Positions 27,595 through 36,404 are shown, counted from the first letter of the stretch. The stretch is 64,000 nt of DNA from Marinobacter sp. es.048 (GCF_900188435.1 NZ_FYFA01000001.1:744001-808000); one strand, 5' to 3'. The notes: generated by a model not told the origin, from the sequence alone. Numbers and translations: made by a program.

Positions 27595-27968
27595 AATGGT
27601 TGTAGTAGTGCAGAAGAAAGGCACCAAAATCCTTTCGGCCTCGTGCAGGTATTGATATGCCAGTCAGCTGGGTGTGACGTCGCCCGTTTATAAAACACTT
27701 CGATGTACTCGAATACATCCGCCTTAGCAGGGCAGAAACGATAGCAGTTGTTACGGCGACATTGCGTTCCTTGATCCTAGTGAATAGGTAGCTTTTCCTT
27801 CGGGCGTCGACGGCAGGCGGCCATCAGTGTGCTTAATCTTAGTTTCGCCAGTGATCCGGAAGTACTTGAAGAATGGAGCCGTAAGATTCTGCCCGCCGAA
27901 ATAGGAGGCAGTGAGATCTCCGTAACATTTTGAGTTGCGGTGAGATTATCATAAGCGTTCCCTGGCAA
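27595..27968 (-). pseudogene. Decayed IS3-family transposase C-terminal remnant
   Basis: On the minus strand, PGNAYDN near 27950 is followed after a deletion by ADVFEYIEVFYKR (about 27690-27730). In another frame come RRHTQLTGISIPARG and KDFGAFLLHYYNH. This matches the end of IS3-group OrfB (NAYDN ... FDYIEMFYN.KRRH). It is heavily damaged and without visible ends. With the remnant at 20.6-21.1 kb it brackets the CrtC/APH/AraC/oxidase-like block. Confidence 0.6.
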
Positions 27969-27981
27969 GAAGTAGTGTGCA

Positions 27982-28007
27982 ATACCATAGCAAGGTATAC
28001 TGTATGG
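27982..28007 (+). promoter_or_regulatory. Putative shared operator upstream of CitE-like gene
   Basis: ATACC-N7-GGTAT (27982-27998) overlaps GTATACTGTATGG (27995-28007). The TGTATGGAAAG that follows is identical to that at 32327-32337, upstream of the second Rieske gene. It ends about 33 bp before the start codon. Confidence 0.45.
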
Positions 28008-28039
28008 AAAGGGGAAAAAGCAATACGAAAGGATCTTTT

Positions 28040-28945
28040 ATGGCGCTCCCACAGGAAGGCTCTTCGAACGTGAGAGATCGTATTATTCGTTCGATCTTGT
28101 TCGTTCCCGCAGATAATGACAGAAAATTGGCGAAATCCATTGAGCTTGAGGCCGATGCAATCGCTTTTGATCTCGAGGATTCTGTTTTGCCAGCAAATAA
28201 ACCTCTGGCACGAATAAAGCTGGGGGAGTTTTTTAAAACCAACACCTGCCGCTCGGAACACTGGGTGAGAGTGAACGATGTGCGTTCTGGTGAACTACTG
28301 AAGGATCTTGCTGCAGTGGTACCGATGCAGCCGGTCGGTATTGTTCTGCCCAAGATATGCGGCCCGGAAGATATTGACGTGGTTGGCCACTGGCTTGAAA
28401 TGGCTGAAGCCATGACAGGCGTAACCGTTGGTCAGACCAAAATTATTGCCGTAGCCACGGAAACTCCTGAGGCAGTGCTGCGTTTGTCCGAACTGGGTGA
28501 TAAGCCCAGGCCAAGACTGAGAGGCTTGATCTGGGGCGCTGAAGACTTAAGTAGCGCCATGGGTGCTGGTGATCCCCGAAATAAGGATGGATCATGGCGT
28601 TTTCTATACCAGCAGGTTCGAGGCCAGATGTTGTTGGCCGCGCATATGTTGGACGTTCAAGCTATTGATACAGTGTACGTAGACTTCAGAGATTCAGACG
28701 GTTGCCTGGCTAGTGCCAGGGAGAGCCGCCACGACGGATTTACTGGAAAGGTAGCGATTCACCCAGGGCAGCTAGAAGTGATCAATGAGGCGTTCACGGC
28801 TTCTGAGGCAGAGGTGCTATATGCTAAACGGGTTCTCGAAGCCTTTGAGAAAGGTGAGGGAGCGGTGTCGCTAGATGGAAAGATGTTAGACATTCCGCAT
28901 CTAAAGGCTGCACAGCGTGTGCTTGACAGTGTTGGAGTGCGTTGA
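28040..28945 (+). CDS. HpcH/HpaI (CitE-like) CoA ester lyase, possible citramalyl-CoA lyase
   Basis: A 301-residue TIM-barrel lyase. SILFVPADNDRKLAKS and DAIAFDLEDSVLP form the CoA/substrate end. WVRVND holds the substrate Arg, and TETPEAV and WGAEDLSSAMGA carry the Mg-binding Glu and Asp. CitE-like enzymes cleave malyl- or citramalyl-CoA to acetyl-CoA plus glyoxylate or pyruvate. AAAGGA precedes ATG 28040; an upstream in-frame ATG at 28004 is possible. With the CoA-transferase (29590) and MaoC hydratase (31267) nearby it makes a set like Yersinia RipABC or Pseudomonas Ict/Ich/Ccl. Beta-methylmalyl-CoA is an alternative substrate. Confidence 0.85.
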   Translation: MALPQEGSSNVRDRIIRSILFVPADNDRKLAKSIELEADAIAFDLEDSVLPANKPLARIKLGEFFKTNTCRSEHWVRVNDVRSGELLKDLAAVVPMQPVGIVLPKICGPEDIDVVGHWLEMAEAMTGVTVGQTKIIAVATETPEAVLRLSELGDKPRPRLRGLIWGAEDLSSAMGAGDPRNKDGSWRFLYQQVRGQMLLAAHMLDVQAIDTVYVDFRDSDGCLASARESRHDGFTGKVAIHPGQLEVINEAFTASEAEVLYAKRVLEAFEKGEGAVSLDGKMLDIPHLKAAQRVLDSVGVR

Positions 28946-29041
28946 GTTCTAAAATTAACCAAAATTTGAGGACTTGGCCTCAGTATCGATTTTGGGCCAG
29001 CGGAGTAAATCCTTGGTGATCAACTAGGTGTAGGGGGCATT

Positions 29042-29473
29042 GTGAAGAGCATATTGGTTCCATTCGATGGTTCAAAGTCAGCAAAGCGAGCTGTCGATTA
29101 TGTTTTGACGCTCAGAAAAGAGGGGTTGAGATGCGGTGCTGTGCATTTAGTTAATGTTCAGCCGGAGCCGACGTTGTTCGGTGATTATGCATCTCAATCG
29201 CTGTTGGGAGAATTGAATAGTGCAGCCAAACAGCACAGCGAATCCATAAACGCTGAAGCTATGGAAATTCTGAAGGCTGATGGAATAGACTGCAAATCTC
29301 ACGGAATGATTGGCGATATTGCGACTGCCGTTGGGTCAGCGGTGGAGCGTTACGGCTGCGACACCATTATCATGGGAACACGTGGAATGAGTAATCTTGC
29401 CAACTTGGTAATGGGGTCCGTGGCAACCAGGGTGCTTCACGAGGCAGCGGTTCCAGTGGTTTTGGTCAAGTGA
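29042..29473 (+). CDS. Universal stress protein, UspA family
   Basis: A 143-residue single Usp domain. The start ILVPFDGSKSAKRAVDY and the ATP-binding signature MGTRGMSNLANLVMGSVATR near the C-terminus identify it as a nucleotide-binding member. It starts at GTG 29042 with AGGGGG upstream. Such proteins often accompany catabolic or respiratory clusters and respond to energy status. It lies about 100 bp after the CitE-like gene and may be co-transcribed with it. Confidence 0.88.
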   Translation: MKSILVPFDGSKSAKRAVDYVLTLRKEGLRCGAVHLVNVQPEPTLFGDYASQSLLGELNSAAKQHSESINAEAMEILKADGIDCKSHGMIGDIATAVGSAVERYGCDTIIMGTRGMSNLANLVMGSVATRVLHEAAVPVVLVK

Positions 29474-29589
29474 CCTACCGGTTGAACTTAGATCATGCAG
29501 AAAACGGTAGAGCAGGCGACATTCAGGGCGCGCATTGGAGATTAAAATTGCGTTGAGCTCCATCGAGAAAGCGCAGTTGAAATGAAGCA

Positions 29590-30846
29590 CTACAAGCGCT
29601 TGATGATGGAGCGCCACTCCTCGAATAGTTCGTCTCTTATTGATGGGGCCGCGATAGAGATCAAAGCCTGGGCTCGCTCATGTATTGACAGCCCGCGCAG
29701 ATTGGCCACCCCCTGTTCAGTGATAACGTAATCCGCATCGTGTCTTGGGACAGCTGTGCAGCACATGCTTGAAAGTGCCGGAACGATGCGGCTGAACTTC
29801 TGATTATCCGTCATCGAAGGCAGAACTATTATAGATCGTCCTCGTTCAGATAGTCTTGCTCCAGCCACAAAACTTGGTAAGCCGCCGACACCAGCAAGCT
29901 GCCGCCCCTTGACAGAATCTGAATTAATTTGCCCGAAAAGGTCGACTTCTATAGCCGAATTTATTGCGCAAAAGCCGGGAATCTCACTAATTCGCCGAAC
30001 GCTGTGGCTTTCGCTTACTGGTTGGAAATAGAAAGTGGGATCTTTATCAAGTCGTTCGTAGAACTGAGTATCGCCTAGGGCAGCCCCCGTTCGTACAGCG
30101 CCCCGCCCTTTGATGCTCCCGCTATCTATCAAAGAGCTCACATTGGGTAACACCATTCCCGAATAGATTTTTAGGTCGCGATGGGATGTAAGGCCTTCCA
30201 GTACGGCAGATGGCAGTTTTCCAATCCCTAGTTCCAGTGTGTCACCATCATTGACCAAATTGACGACGTGTTCGGCAATGTCATGTTGCAGTGTTCCTGG
30301 GACAGGGTTGCTGTAGTGCACCACATCCGATGTCTCGTCGCAGCAAACATCCGCATCGTGAAAGCGAATGCGGAATGAGCCTTGCGTCCTCGGCAGGGAG
30401 GGGTTTATGTGAAGAACCTTGATCTTGGCCTTGTCCCATACAGCAGGTATAAAATCCTGGGAAAGCCCAAGGGAGCAGTGGCCGCTTGCGTCTGGAGGCG
30501 TTACCTGAGCGACTGCGACATCAATTTCTGTGTTTTGTTGAAGGTCCCGGAAAATTCCTGGATAGTCTAACGGAAGGAGTTCTGCTCGACCATCTTCGAG
30601 TCCTGCCCGAAGCCCAGGAAGCATAAAATAATTTCGCTGGCGGGATTCCGGGTGCAACCCCAAATAGTCGGACCGATTAATGCCGGGGAAAAGAGCCCCC
30701 ACAAAACGCACTCCCATGCATGCATCAGGTGTGGCTTTAAGTGCTCTGTAAAAAGCGAGACTCTCTCCTGAAACGCCTGGAACATAGACGGTCATTCCCG
30801 GTTTTAGCCGCTTGACGAAGTCGTTCAGAGCTTCAGAGGTCGGCAT
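29590..30846 (-). CDS. Acetyl-CoA hydrolase/transferase family, 4-hydroxybutyrate CoA-transferase-like
   Basis: A 418-residue family I CoA-transferase. Recognisable parts are GDTLELGIGKLPSAVLEGL (CoA-binding), the region FCAINSAIEVDLFGQINSD containing the conserved catalytic Glu, and C-terminal YVITEQGVANLRGLS. It would move CoA from acetyl- or succinyl-CoA to a free carboxylate. RipA/Ict of the itaconate pathway belongs to this family, and the genomic partners here (CitE-like lyase, MaoC) are those of that pathway. It converges with the UspA gene, with 116 bp between. Confidence 0.88.
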   Translation of the reverse strand: MPTSEALNDFVKRLKPGMTVYVPGVSGESLAFYRALKATPDACMGVRFVGALFPGINRSDYLGLHPESRQRNYFMLPGLRAGLEDGRAELLPLDYPGIFRDLQQNTEIDVAVAQVTPPDASGHCSLGLSQDFIPAVWDKAKIKVLHINPSLPRTQGSFRIRFHDADVCCDETSDVVHYSNPVPGTLQHDIAEHVVNLVNDGDTLELGIGKLPSAVLEGLTSHRDLKIYSGMVLPNVSSLIDSGSIKGRGAVRTGAALGDTQFYERLDKDPTFYFQPVSESHSVRRISEIPGFCAINSAIEVDLFGQINSDSVKGRQLAGVGGLPSFVAGARLSERGRSIIVLPSMTDNQKFSRIVPALSSMCCTAVPRHDADYVITEQGVANLRGLSIHERAQALISIAAPSIRDELFEEWRSIIKRL

Positions 30847-31266
30847 GATTGGGCTCTCTAGGTATAATTAATATCATGGATGATAGAGCTATAGTTGTTT
30901 TTTTGATTTTATATTCTGCTTATAAAAACTTTTTTCGCAATTAAACAGTTCGCTTGAGCGGTTGAGTTCTTAATTTTATCTTCTATAAATTCGGTGTTTT
31001 GTCAAATTCCAAGATCGCTATAATTTAATTATCAATGTGAGAGCCTAAATACAAAAAAGCCGGGGACAGAAATGAGGCAAGGATTCCTGAGTAGAGCTTC
31101 ATAGCTAACCCAGGCTGTCCCCGGAAAAAGGGCTAGCGCCCCACAACAACTAGTATTACCTCAACACCACGGGTCTTGATATATTTGTTGCACTCTAAAT
31201 AAAAGCCAAGCCCTAGGGCGTTAAATAATAGGATAGAGTAAAATTTGATTCTTATAATAAAGAGCC
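30847..31266. other. Intergenic region with a spaced inverted repeat
   Basis: 420 bp between two minus-strand genes. It contains CCGGGGACAG (31060-31069) and its inverse CTGTCCCCGG (31115-31124) with 45 bp between, in an otherwise AT-rich sequence. This could be a small mobile or REP-like element, or a terminator of the MaoC gene. The promoter of the CoA-transferase should lie in 30850-30960. Confidence 0.35.
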
Positions 31267-31725
31267 CTATGAATTTCCCGGAGCGCAAAGCATCAACGCC
31301 TGACGCGTGCACTTACAGACCACTTGGTCATTCTGGTTGTATCCAGTATGAGTAAACGTGACAATGCCTGCATTTTTTCGAGATTTAGATTTTCGTTTCT
31401 CAGTGACCGTAGTCACTGAACGTAAGGTATCTCCATAAAATACCGGGTTTGGAAACTGGACTTCGCTGAACCCGAGGTTTGCTACTGTGGTCCCCAGAGT
31501 CGTATCTTGGACGCTCACCCCGATAATGAATCCCAAAGTTAATACAGAGTTAACGAGAGGTTTACCAAATTCGGTATTCTTGCAGTAATCGGCGTCTATG
31601 TGGATCTGAGCAGGATTGTAGGTTATACCGCAAAACCAAGTATTGTCAGACTCGGTAATCGTTTTTCTCGTTTCATGCTCAAATGCGTCATCGATATTAA
31701 GTTGGTCAAAATAGCGCCCAGCCAT
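31267..31725 (-). CDS. MaoC-family hot-dog hydratase
   Basis: A 152-residue single hot-dog protein. The segment ITYNPAQIHIDADYCKNTEFG and LVNSVLTLGFIIG follow the R-hydratase pattern, in which an Asp/Asn and His form the active site (here YNPAQIH). It resembles the mesaconyl- or itaconyl-CoA hydratase side of the family in length and in the PNPVFYGDTLRS motif. It would add water to a 2-enoyl or C5-dicarboxylic enoyl-CoA. It is transcribed towards the CoA-transferase, probably in one unit, and together with the CitE-like lyase completes a possible Ict/Ich/Ccl set. Confidence 0.85.
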   Translation of the reverse strand: MAGRYFDQLNIDDAFEHETRKTITESDNTWFCGITYNPAQIHIDADYCKNTEFGKPLVNSVLTLGFIIGVSVQDTTLGTTVANLGFSEVQFPNPVFYGDTLRSVTTVTEKRKSKSRKNAGIVTFTHTGYNQNDQVVCKCTRQALMLCAPGNS

Positions 31726-32392
31726 GTGCTTCCTCGAATTAACTTGAACTTAGACAGTTCGGGGGATCTATATCTGCGCAAAGCTTGTCATTCACCAAAA
31801 CAGTCTTTCGAATGGCTCCTCTTTAGCTCCGCGCCAACTTCCAGCAACTAAGAGGGCGACTCACTTCATGCACGTCAACTTTTAGGGGAACGTGGATCAC
31901 CTTCGGTCTTCGGTTAACTGTTTCTCGTTAGCCGATGCTTGTGAGAGGGTTTCACGTAAATCCCCGTTTTAGTTTTTAGCATTATAGTAAGAGATAAGAC
32001 GATATGCAAGCATAAAGAATGTGTGGATTCTGAAGTGTCCATTTGACAGCGGTCTCCTCTAGGGGGAGATGCGGTGTGGCGGTTGGACGCCAGCGACTTG
32101 TTCTTTCATCAAAAAAATACGATCCCGATCATTGGGCATGGCATTTGGAGGCACATCCCAGCCACAGAAAGTGGCTACCCCTGTCTTGAGAAGAAGCCTG
32201 CGAGTTTCTCGAAAAGTACTTTTGCCTCCCTGGAGCGTTCTGGATGCTATTGCAAAGGTATTGATGCATATCAAGATGATTAAGGCTTCCGATGATTAAG
32301 GTGCGATATGAAGTAGGCGGCAATATTGTATGGAAAGAGATGCCGGACTCTTTGCTTCGGTGTAGCACAAAAAAACATATCGGGAGATTCCT
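31726..32392. other. Divergent promoter region between MaoC and second Rieske gene
   Basis: 667 bp. TATGCAAGCATA (32003-32014) differs in one base from the perfect palindrome at 18344. A frame at 32069-32299 has a faint likeness to the C-terminus of an SDR protein, but the resemblance is too weak to call. The rest is unassigned. Confidence 0.4.
32321..32333 (+). promoter_or_regulatory. Putative shared operator upstream of second Rieske gene
   Basis: CAATATTGTATGG matches the element at 196-208 with one mismatch and lies 60 bp before the Rieske start. It shares TGTATGGAAAG with the CitE-like gene leader. Confidence 0.5.
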
Positions 32393-33793
32393 ATGAGCAA
32401 TGTGCAAGATGAGTTCAATCAATTCCAGCGCGGTCTCGGAACTGAGCTGTCGCCCACCTGGCGAGAGCTTGCTCAGGCCGACAGCAAGTCTGTGCCGAAA
32501 TTTCTTATCGAAGAGAGTTCACCAAATCTTGGTTCCGGCAAGATTCCGCCGGAACGATACACGTCCATGGACTTCCATAGGCAGGAAGTGGAAAAGCTCT
32601 GGAAGCGTACCTGGCAGGTTGCCTGTCGTGAAGAAGAAATTCCCGAAGCTGGGGATCATTTTGTCTATAAGGTTGCTGGACTGTCATTTCTGGTTGTGCG
32701 CTGTGCCGACATGCAGTTAAAAGCGTACTGGAATGTCTGTCTGCACCGTGGTCGGTGCCTCGTGGACAAAAGCGGAAGCGGAGCCAAGCACATACGCTGC
32801 GGTTACCACGCTTGGACCTGGACTCTTGAGGGAAAGCTGGCCTTTTATCCTGGTGCTTGGGATTTTCCCGATGTGGAAGCTGAAAAATTCTCCCTCCGTG
32901 AGGTCTTGATAGACACTTGGGGTGGTTTCGTGTTCATCAACCCCGACTTGAATGCCATTCCATTACGGGAGCACCTGGGCTTGATGGCTAGCCATTTTGA
33001 TCGTTGGCCGTTAGATAAACGATTTACGCTCTGGCACGTCCAGAAGCGGGTCAATGCCAATTGGAAGGTCACAATGGAAGCGTTTCTGGAGTCCTACCAT
33101 GTTATCCAGACACACCCTCAGGCGCTATCTTCAGTGGCCGAGCATGGTACCCAGTATGATATTTATGATGAAGGCGAAGCTCATTTCAGTCGGCTTATCA
33201 CTCCAACCGGAGTTCCAAGCAAACACGCTAAGGATGCGACCGCCCTGGGCGCCATTGCAGATGTATGGGCATTGCTCAATGCGTTACGCTCTGACGAAGC
33301 GAATAGCCTCCCGGATGACATAAACAGCCGTGCTACCATTGCCGAATGGCGACGTCAGACCATGGCGAGTATGACGCACTCAGATTATTCCGATCTGTCA
33401 GATGCCGAAATGCTCGACACCATCCAATACTACTTGTTCCCGAATTTCTGTCCATGGTACGGAGAGGGTCTTCCTTTAAGTTATGTTTTTCGGCCAGATA
33501 GCGACTCTCCCGACAGTTGTTATTTCGATATTTGGATGCTCGTCCGCGCTCCAGACGAGGGCGTTAGGCCTCCGGCCGCAAAAACGCTTTATCTTGAGCC
33601 GGAAGAGAAGCTTGAACCACACATCGGAGCCATGGGTGAGATTTTCGATCAGGACAATGACAACATGCCTTTTGTTCATCTTGGAATGAAGAGTTGGCCT
33701 GGTGACCCTGAAGGCGTTACTTTAGGCCGCTACCAGGAAAGCCGTATCCGCCACTTCCATCAGGTGTTGATGAAGGTGCTGGGCCGTCCCTGA
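32393..33793 (+). CDS. Rieske non-heme iron oxygenase, alpha subunit (second copy)
   Basis: A 466-residue paralogue of the oxygenase at 10960, similar over its full length (for example shared WRRQTM and NFCPWYGEGLPL blocks). The Rieske ligands are Cys116, His118, Cys136 and His139 (CLHRG, CGYHAW); the mononuclear iron ligands are His236 and His241 in ESYHVIQTH. GYHAW replaces the more usual PFHGW of copy one. It has no adjacent ferredoxin and presumably shares the one at 12371. It probably hydroxylates a different position or intermediate. A GGCAGGCAG-stem terminator follows. Confidence 0.88.
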   Translation: MSNVQDEFNQFQRGLGTELSPTWRELAQADSKSVPKFLIEESSPNLGSGKIPPERYTSMDFHRQEVEKLWKRTWQVACREEEIPEAGDHFVYKVAGLSFLVVRCADMQLKAYWNVCLHRGRCLVDKSGSGAKHIRCGYHAWTWTLEGKLAFYPGAWDFPDVEAEKFSLREVLIDTWGGFVFINPDLNAIPLREHLGLMASHFDRWPLDKRFTLWHVQKRVNANWKVTMEAFLESYHVIQTHPQALSSVAEHGTQYDIYDEGEAHFSRLITPTGVPSKHAKDATALGAIADVWALLNALRSDEANSLPDDINSRATIAEWRRQTMASMTHSDYSDLSDAEMLDTIQYYLFPNFCPWYGEGLPLSYVFRPDSDSPDSCYFDIWMLVRAPDEGVRPPAAKTLYLEPEEKLEPHIGAMGEIFDQDNDNMPFVHLGMKSWPGDPEGVTLGRYQESRIRHFHQVLMKVLGRP

Positions 33794-33815
33794 GCTAATA
33801 GCGGTGTTAAGTTTT

Positions 33816-33842
33816 GGGCAGGCAGGTAAGATCTGCCTGCCC
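33816..33842 (+). terminator. Terminator-like hairpin after second Rieske gene
   Basis: GGGCAGGCAG (33816-33825) and CTGCCTGCCC (33833-33842) form a perfect 10-bp GC-rich stem with a 7-nt loop, 22 bp after the stop codon. There is no U-tract, so it may act with Rho or as a stabilising 3' end. Confidence 0.55.
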
Positions 33843-33954
33843 TGGTCGGCGCCAATTAGTTGCAGGCGGAAAAAACACTATGCAGTTGGAATGTGTATTC
33901 CTTCGGGAGAGGAGAGTTGTGTAAAAATACTATGATTGCTTCATGGTAGTTTGC

Positions 33955-33968
33955 TACAATACTATCTG
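33955..33968 (-). promoter_or_regulatory. Putative shared operator upstream of SDR gene
   Basis: The plus strand TACAATACTATCTG reads on the minus strand as CAGATAGTATTGTA, related to the site at 55076-55090 (ACAATACTAT shared). It is about 68 bp before the SDR start at 34035. Confidence 0.4.
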
Positions 33969-34034
33969 CCATGTATCGTTTGGGCTTCAGCGCCTCTCAA
34001 TAGGTGAGACGTTGCAAACTTGGGGTGATCAACA

Positions 34035-34895
34035 ATGAACAAAAATAAACCAAGCTGTGTGCTGGTAACTGGAGCTGCCAGGGGAATCGGTAGGAGACTC
34101 GTGGAGCGAGCAATCCTGCGTGGCGATTTTACCGTGGCTGTGGTGCGCAAGGACTCGGATTTGAACGCGTTTGGAGAGCATCCTAATCTTCGCGTGGTCG
34201 TTATGGATTTCGCAGACACTCAAAGCGTGGAAAGAGGATTCGCTCAGGTTGACCAGGAGCTAGAAGGGCGTGACCTTAAAGTCGTGGTTCACTGCGCAGC
34301 AATTTCTGGTCCAGGGGCTGTGGAAATTACCTCTGTGGAGAAGTTTCAACAAGTTATTAACACCAATACTCTAGGCAGCCTACGTCTACTCAAGCAGTCA
34401 ATACCGAGGTTGCGTGGCCATGGTGGGCGTGTTGTTCTGGTCACATCCTTATGGGGGCAGGCTTCAGGGCCATTGCTTGGTGCATATTGTGCCTCGAAGC
34501 ATGCTATTGAGTCGCTCGCCGATACCTTGCGCAGAGAGACTCGAGGGATGAATTTGCACGTAGTGGTGGCGGAGCCTGGAGTGGTGCAAACTGATATGCT
34601 CGAAGATCAAGCAAGCTTTGTAAATGAGCATGTAGGCAGGCTACCCCCAAGCATGCGCGAACAATATGAGAATCTATATCTTCGTTATCACAAATTAGTT
34701 AGCACAGTAAAGGGAATTGATACTGACGCGTGTTCGGAGGGCCTGGAGCGGGCTATGTTCAGCGCCAAACCAAGACTGCGCTATCAAATTGGTGGTGACT
34801 CTAAAATTGTTTGTTTCCTGAATTGGTTGCTGCCCGCCCGGCTTATGGATTTCGTGATGGGTCTGTCCTTAAATAACAAGGCGCTAAAGCCGTAA
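34035..34895 (+). CDS. SDR family NAD(P)-dependent oxidoreductase
   Basis: A 286-residue classical short-chain dehydrogenase. The coenzyme motif TGAARGIGRRLV (about 12-23), active-site Ser in LVTSLWGQASG and Tyr-x3-Lys in LGAYCASKHAIE are intact. The C-terminal part (about 200-286) is longer and more hydrophobic than in FabG and resembles retinol/hydroxysteroid-dehydrogenase-like SDRs. It would oxidise an alcohol introduced by the neighbouring Rieske oxygenase, or reduce a ketone. GGGGTGA precedes the ATG. Confidence 0.85.
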   Translation: MNKNKPSCVLVTGAARGIGRRLVERAILRGDFTVAVVRKDSDLNAFGEHPNLRVVVMDFADTQSVERGFAQVDQELEGRDLKVVVHCAAISGPGAVEITSVEKFQQVINTNTLGSLRLLKQSIPRLRGHGGRVVLVTSLWGQASGPLLGAYCASKHAIESLADTLRRETRGMNLHVVVAEPGVVQTDMLEDQASFVNEHVGRLPPSMREQYENLYLRYHKLVSTVKGIDTDACSEGLERAMFSAKPRLRYQIGGDSKIVCFLNWLLPARLMDFVMGLSLNNKALKP

Positions 34896-35328
34896 CTGCA
34901 TTTTTAAAAACTCCCAGCTAGTTGATTGTAACAGCCGAGGTACAGAGAGCCTCACGGTCAAAGGGCTGTATTACAGTCTCAAACGGTGAGAAGCGCTGAC
35001 GCGCTTGCCTGGTCGATGGCGCTGTGCCCATTGGTGAAGCGCATCTGCAATGGGGTTGGCGTTGGTTTGTCGGATTTCTTGCTGCTGCAGGTCATGCGGA
35101 AATCAGCAAATCATGCCCATCGTAGTCGTCTGGCCTCTTATAAAAAGGTGTTTTCAACGCAACAGAATTTATATAGACTTGTACCATATGGTATGCATTG
35201 CATACTATTTAGTTCCGCGTTTGGTGAGGCTAGGCTGAATAGCAAAGCAGCGCGAACAGCTGGTTCTATAGAGCACTCCGCTTCGACAGGGTTCTTGAAA
35301 CTGAACGATACCAAGATGGGAACGATGT
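34896..35328 (+). promoter_or_regulatory. Leader region of membrane protein gene
   Basis: 433 bp. ACCATATGGT (35183-35192) is a perfect palindrome running into TATGCA-T-TGCATA (35192-35204). On the minus strand TAAATAGTATGC (35200-35211) matches the shared element. Overlapping frames of 124 and 62 codons in this stretch have no supporting features. Confidence 0.4.
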
Positions 35329-36108
35329 ATGACTGCAACCGGTTTGGAATTGATGTCTAATAGGCCGAGCCTGGTAATGCCGGAGCTGGCTGAAAACCTG
35401 ATACTCTGGGCAGCTTCTTTATCCGCTCTGATAATGGTGTACTTCGCGATCAACATATGCCGAAGGGACCAGGTCGTCTATCCGATCTTCCTGCTTATCG
35501 GTGCAGCCGCATGTACCTTTCATGAACCATTTGTAAGCCTGCTGGGGCATTTTACATATCCTCAGATTGGTCAGCGTACGGCTTTTGTTTTGCTCGGAAT
35601 TGCCATTCCCCTCTTTCATCCTATCGTAGCCGTGACGTACATGGGCGGGGTAGTGACATGGATTTTTGTCAAACTTGAACGCAATCAATTATCTGCTCGG
35701 GGGTGGTGGGGCTTCTTCTCAATAACTACTGTGTTTGCGCTTGTTTTTGAGCCACCGCTGATCAGCGCGGGGCTCTGGAAATACTTCGGCGAAAATCAGT
35801 CGTTCATGCTATATGGCTTTCCTATAATCTGGTCGATCGCTAACGCCGCTGCACTGATGTTGGTTGGACTGATAGCTCATTTAATTTGGAGCAGTCTGTT
35901 GCTCAAACGCAGAACCTGGAGCCTCGCGCTCCTGACACCGCTACTGCTTTTCGCGTGCCACGTACCGATCGTTTCACCGGTTTACATAGCTCTCAATAGC
36001 ACAAGCAGCGTTACGCTCAATAACATAGCAGCCTTTTGCTCGGCTCTTTTTGCAGTTGGGGCGGTATATCTTGGTGGTCGTGTTCTTGAGAGATGTGCCA
36101 AGGCATGA
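35329..36108 (+). CDS. Polytopic membrane protein of unknown function
   Basis: A 259-residue protein with about seven hydrophobic segments (starting near residues 20, 47, 82, 100, 123, 164 and 200) and a final helix before RVLERCAKA. I do not recognise the family with confidence; the pattern FHEPF...YP and YGFPIIWSIANA suggests a conserved membrane enzyme or binding protein, with AveC-like proteins one weak comparison. A start at 35356 is also possible. It follows the second Rieske/SDR pair and has the shared element in its leader, so it probably belongs to the pathway. Confidence 0.65.
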   Translation: MTATGLELMSNRPSLVMPELAENLILWAASLSALIMVYFAINICRRDQVVYPIFLLIGAAACTFHEPFVSLLGHFTYPQIGQRTAFVLLGIAIPLFHPIVAVTYMGGVVTWIFVKLERNQLSARGWWGFFSITTVFALVFEPPLISAGLWKYFGENQSFMLYGFPIIWSIANAAALMLVGLIAHLIWSSLLLKRRTWSLALLTPLLLFACHVPIVSPVYIALNSTSSVTLNNIAAFCSALFAVGAVYLGGRVLERCAKA

Positions 36109-36404
36109 TGGCGCCTTATAGTTTTACCCAAACACCACCGGTGTCCAGTGAAGAGCAGCTTAATTGATTGGCTTCAGCATACGCCGATTCCTTGGATCAC
36201 ATGGCGAATGTACGGAAGAAGATAGTCGCTAGTCTACCAGTCCAACTGTGGGAATTATTAACTTGGTATCGCAGGAAGGAGCTATCTGAAAAGACACCCG
36301 GCCGGAAGACACCAGCCGAAGCGCTGATTGGGATCTCAAATCTATTCAGCAGTTCGTTGTTGCGACGATAGGCTGAATCCCCCTGGTACATTAGGCCCCC
36401 CCCT

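Noticed and set aside
32069..32299. C-terminal fragment of an SDR gene
   Set aside because: An open frame has a faint SDR-like ending, but the similarity is too weak, there is no start signal, and it lies in the divergent leader region.
36168..36371. Transposase C-terminal fragment
   Set aside because: A TPAEAL-like ending suggested an IS element, but no further transposase motif or terminal repeats were found nearby.
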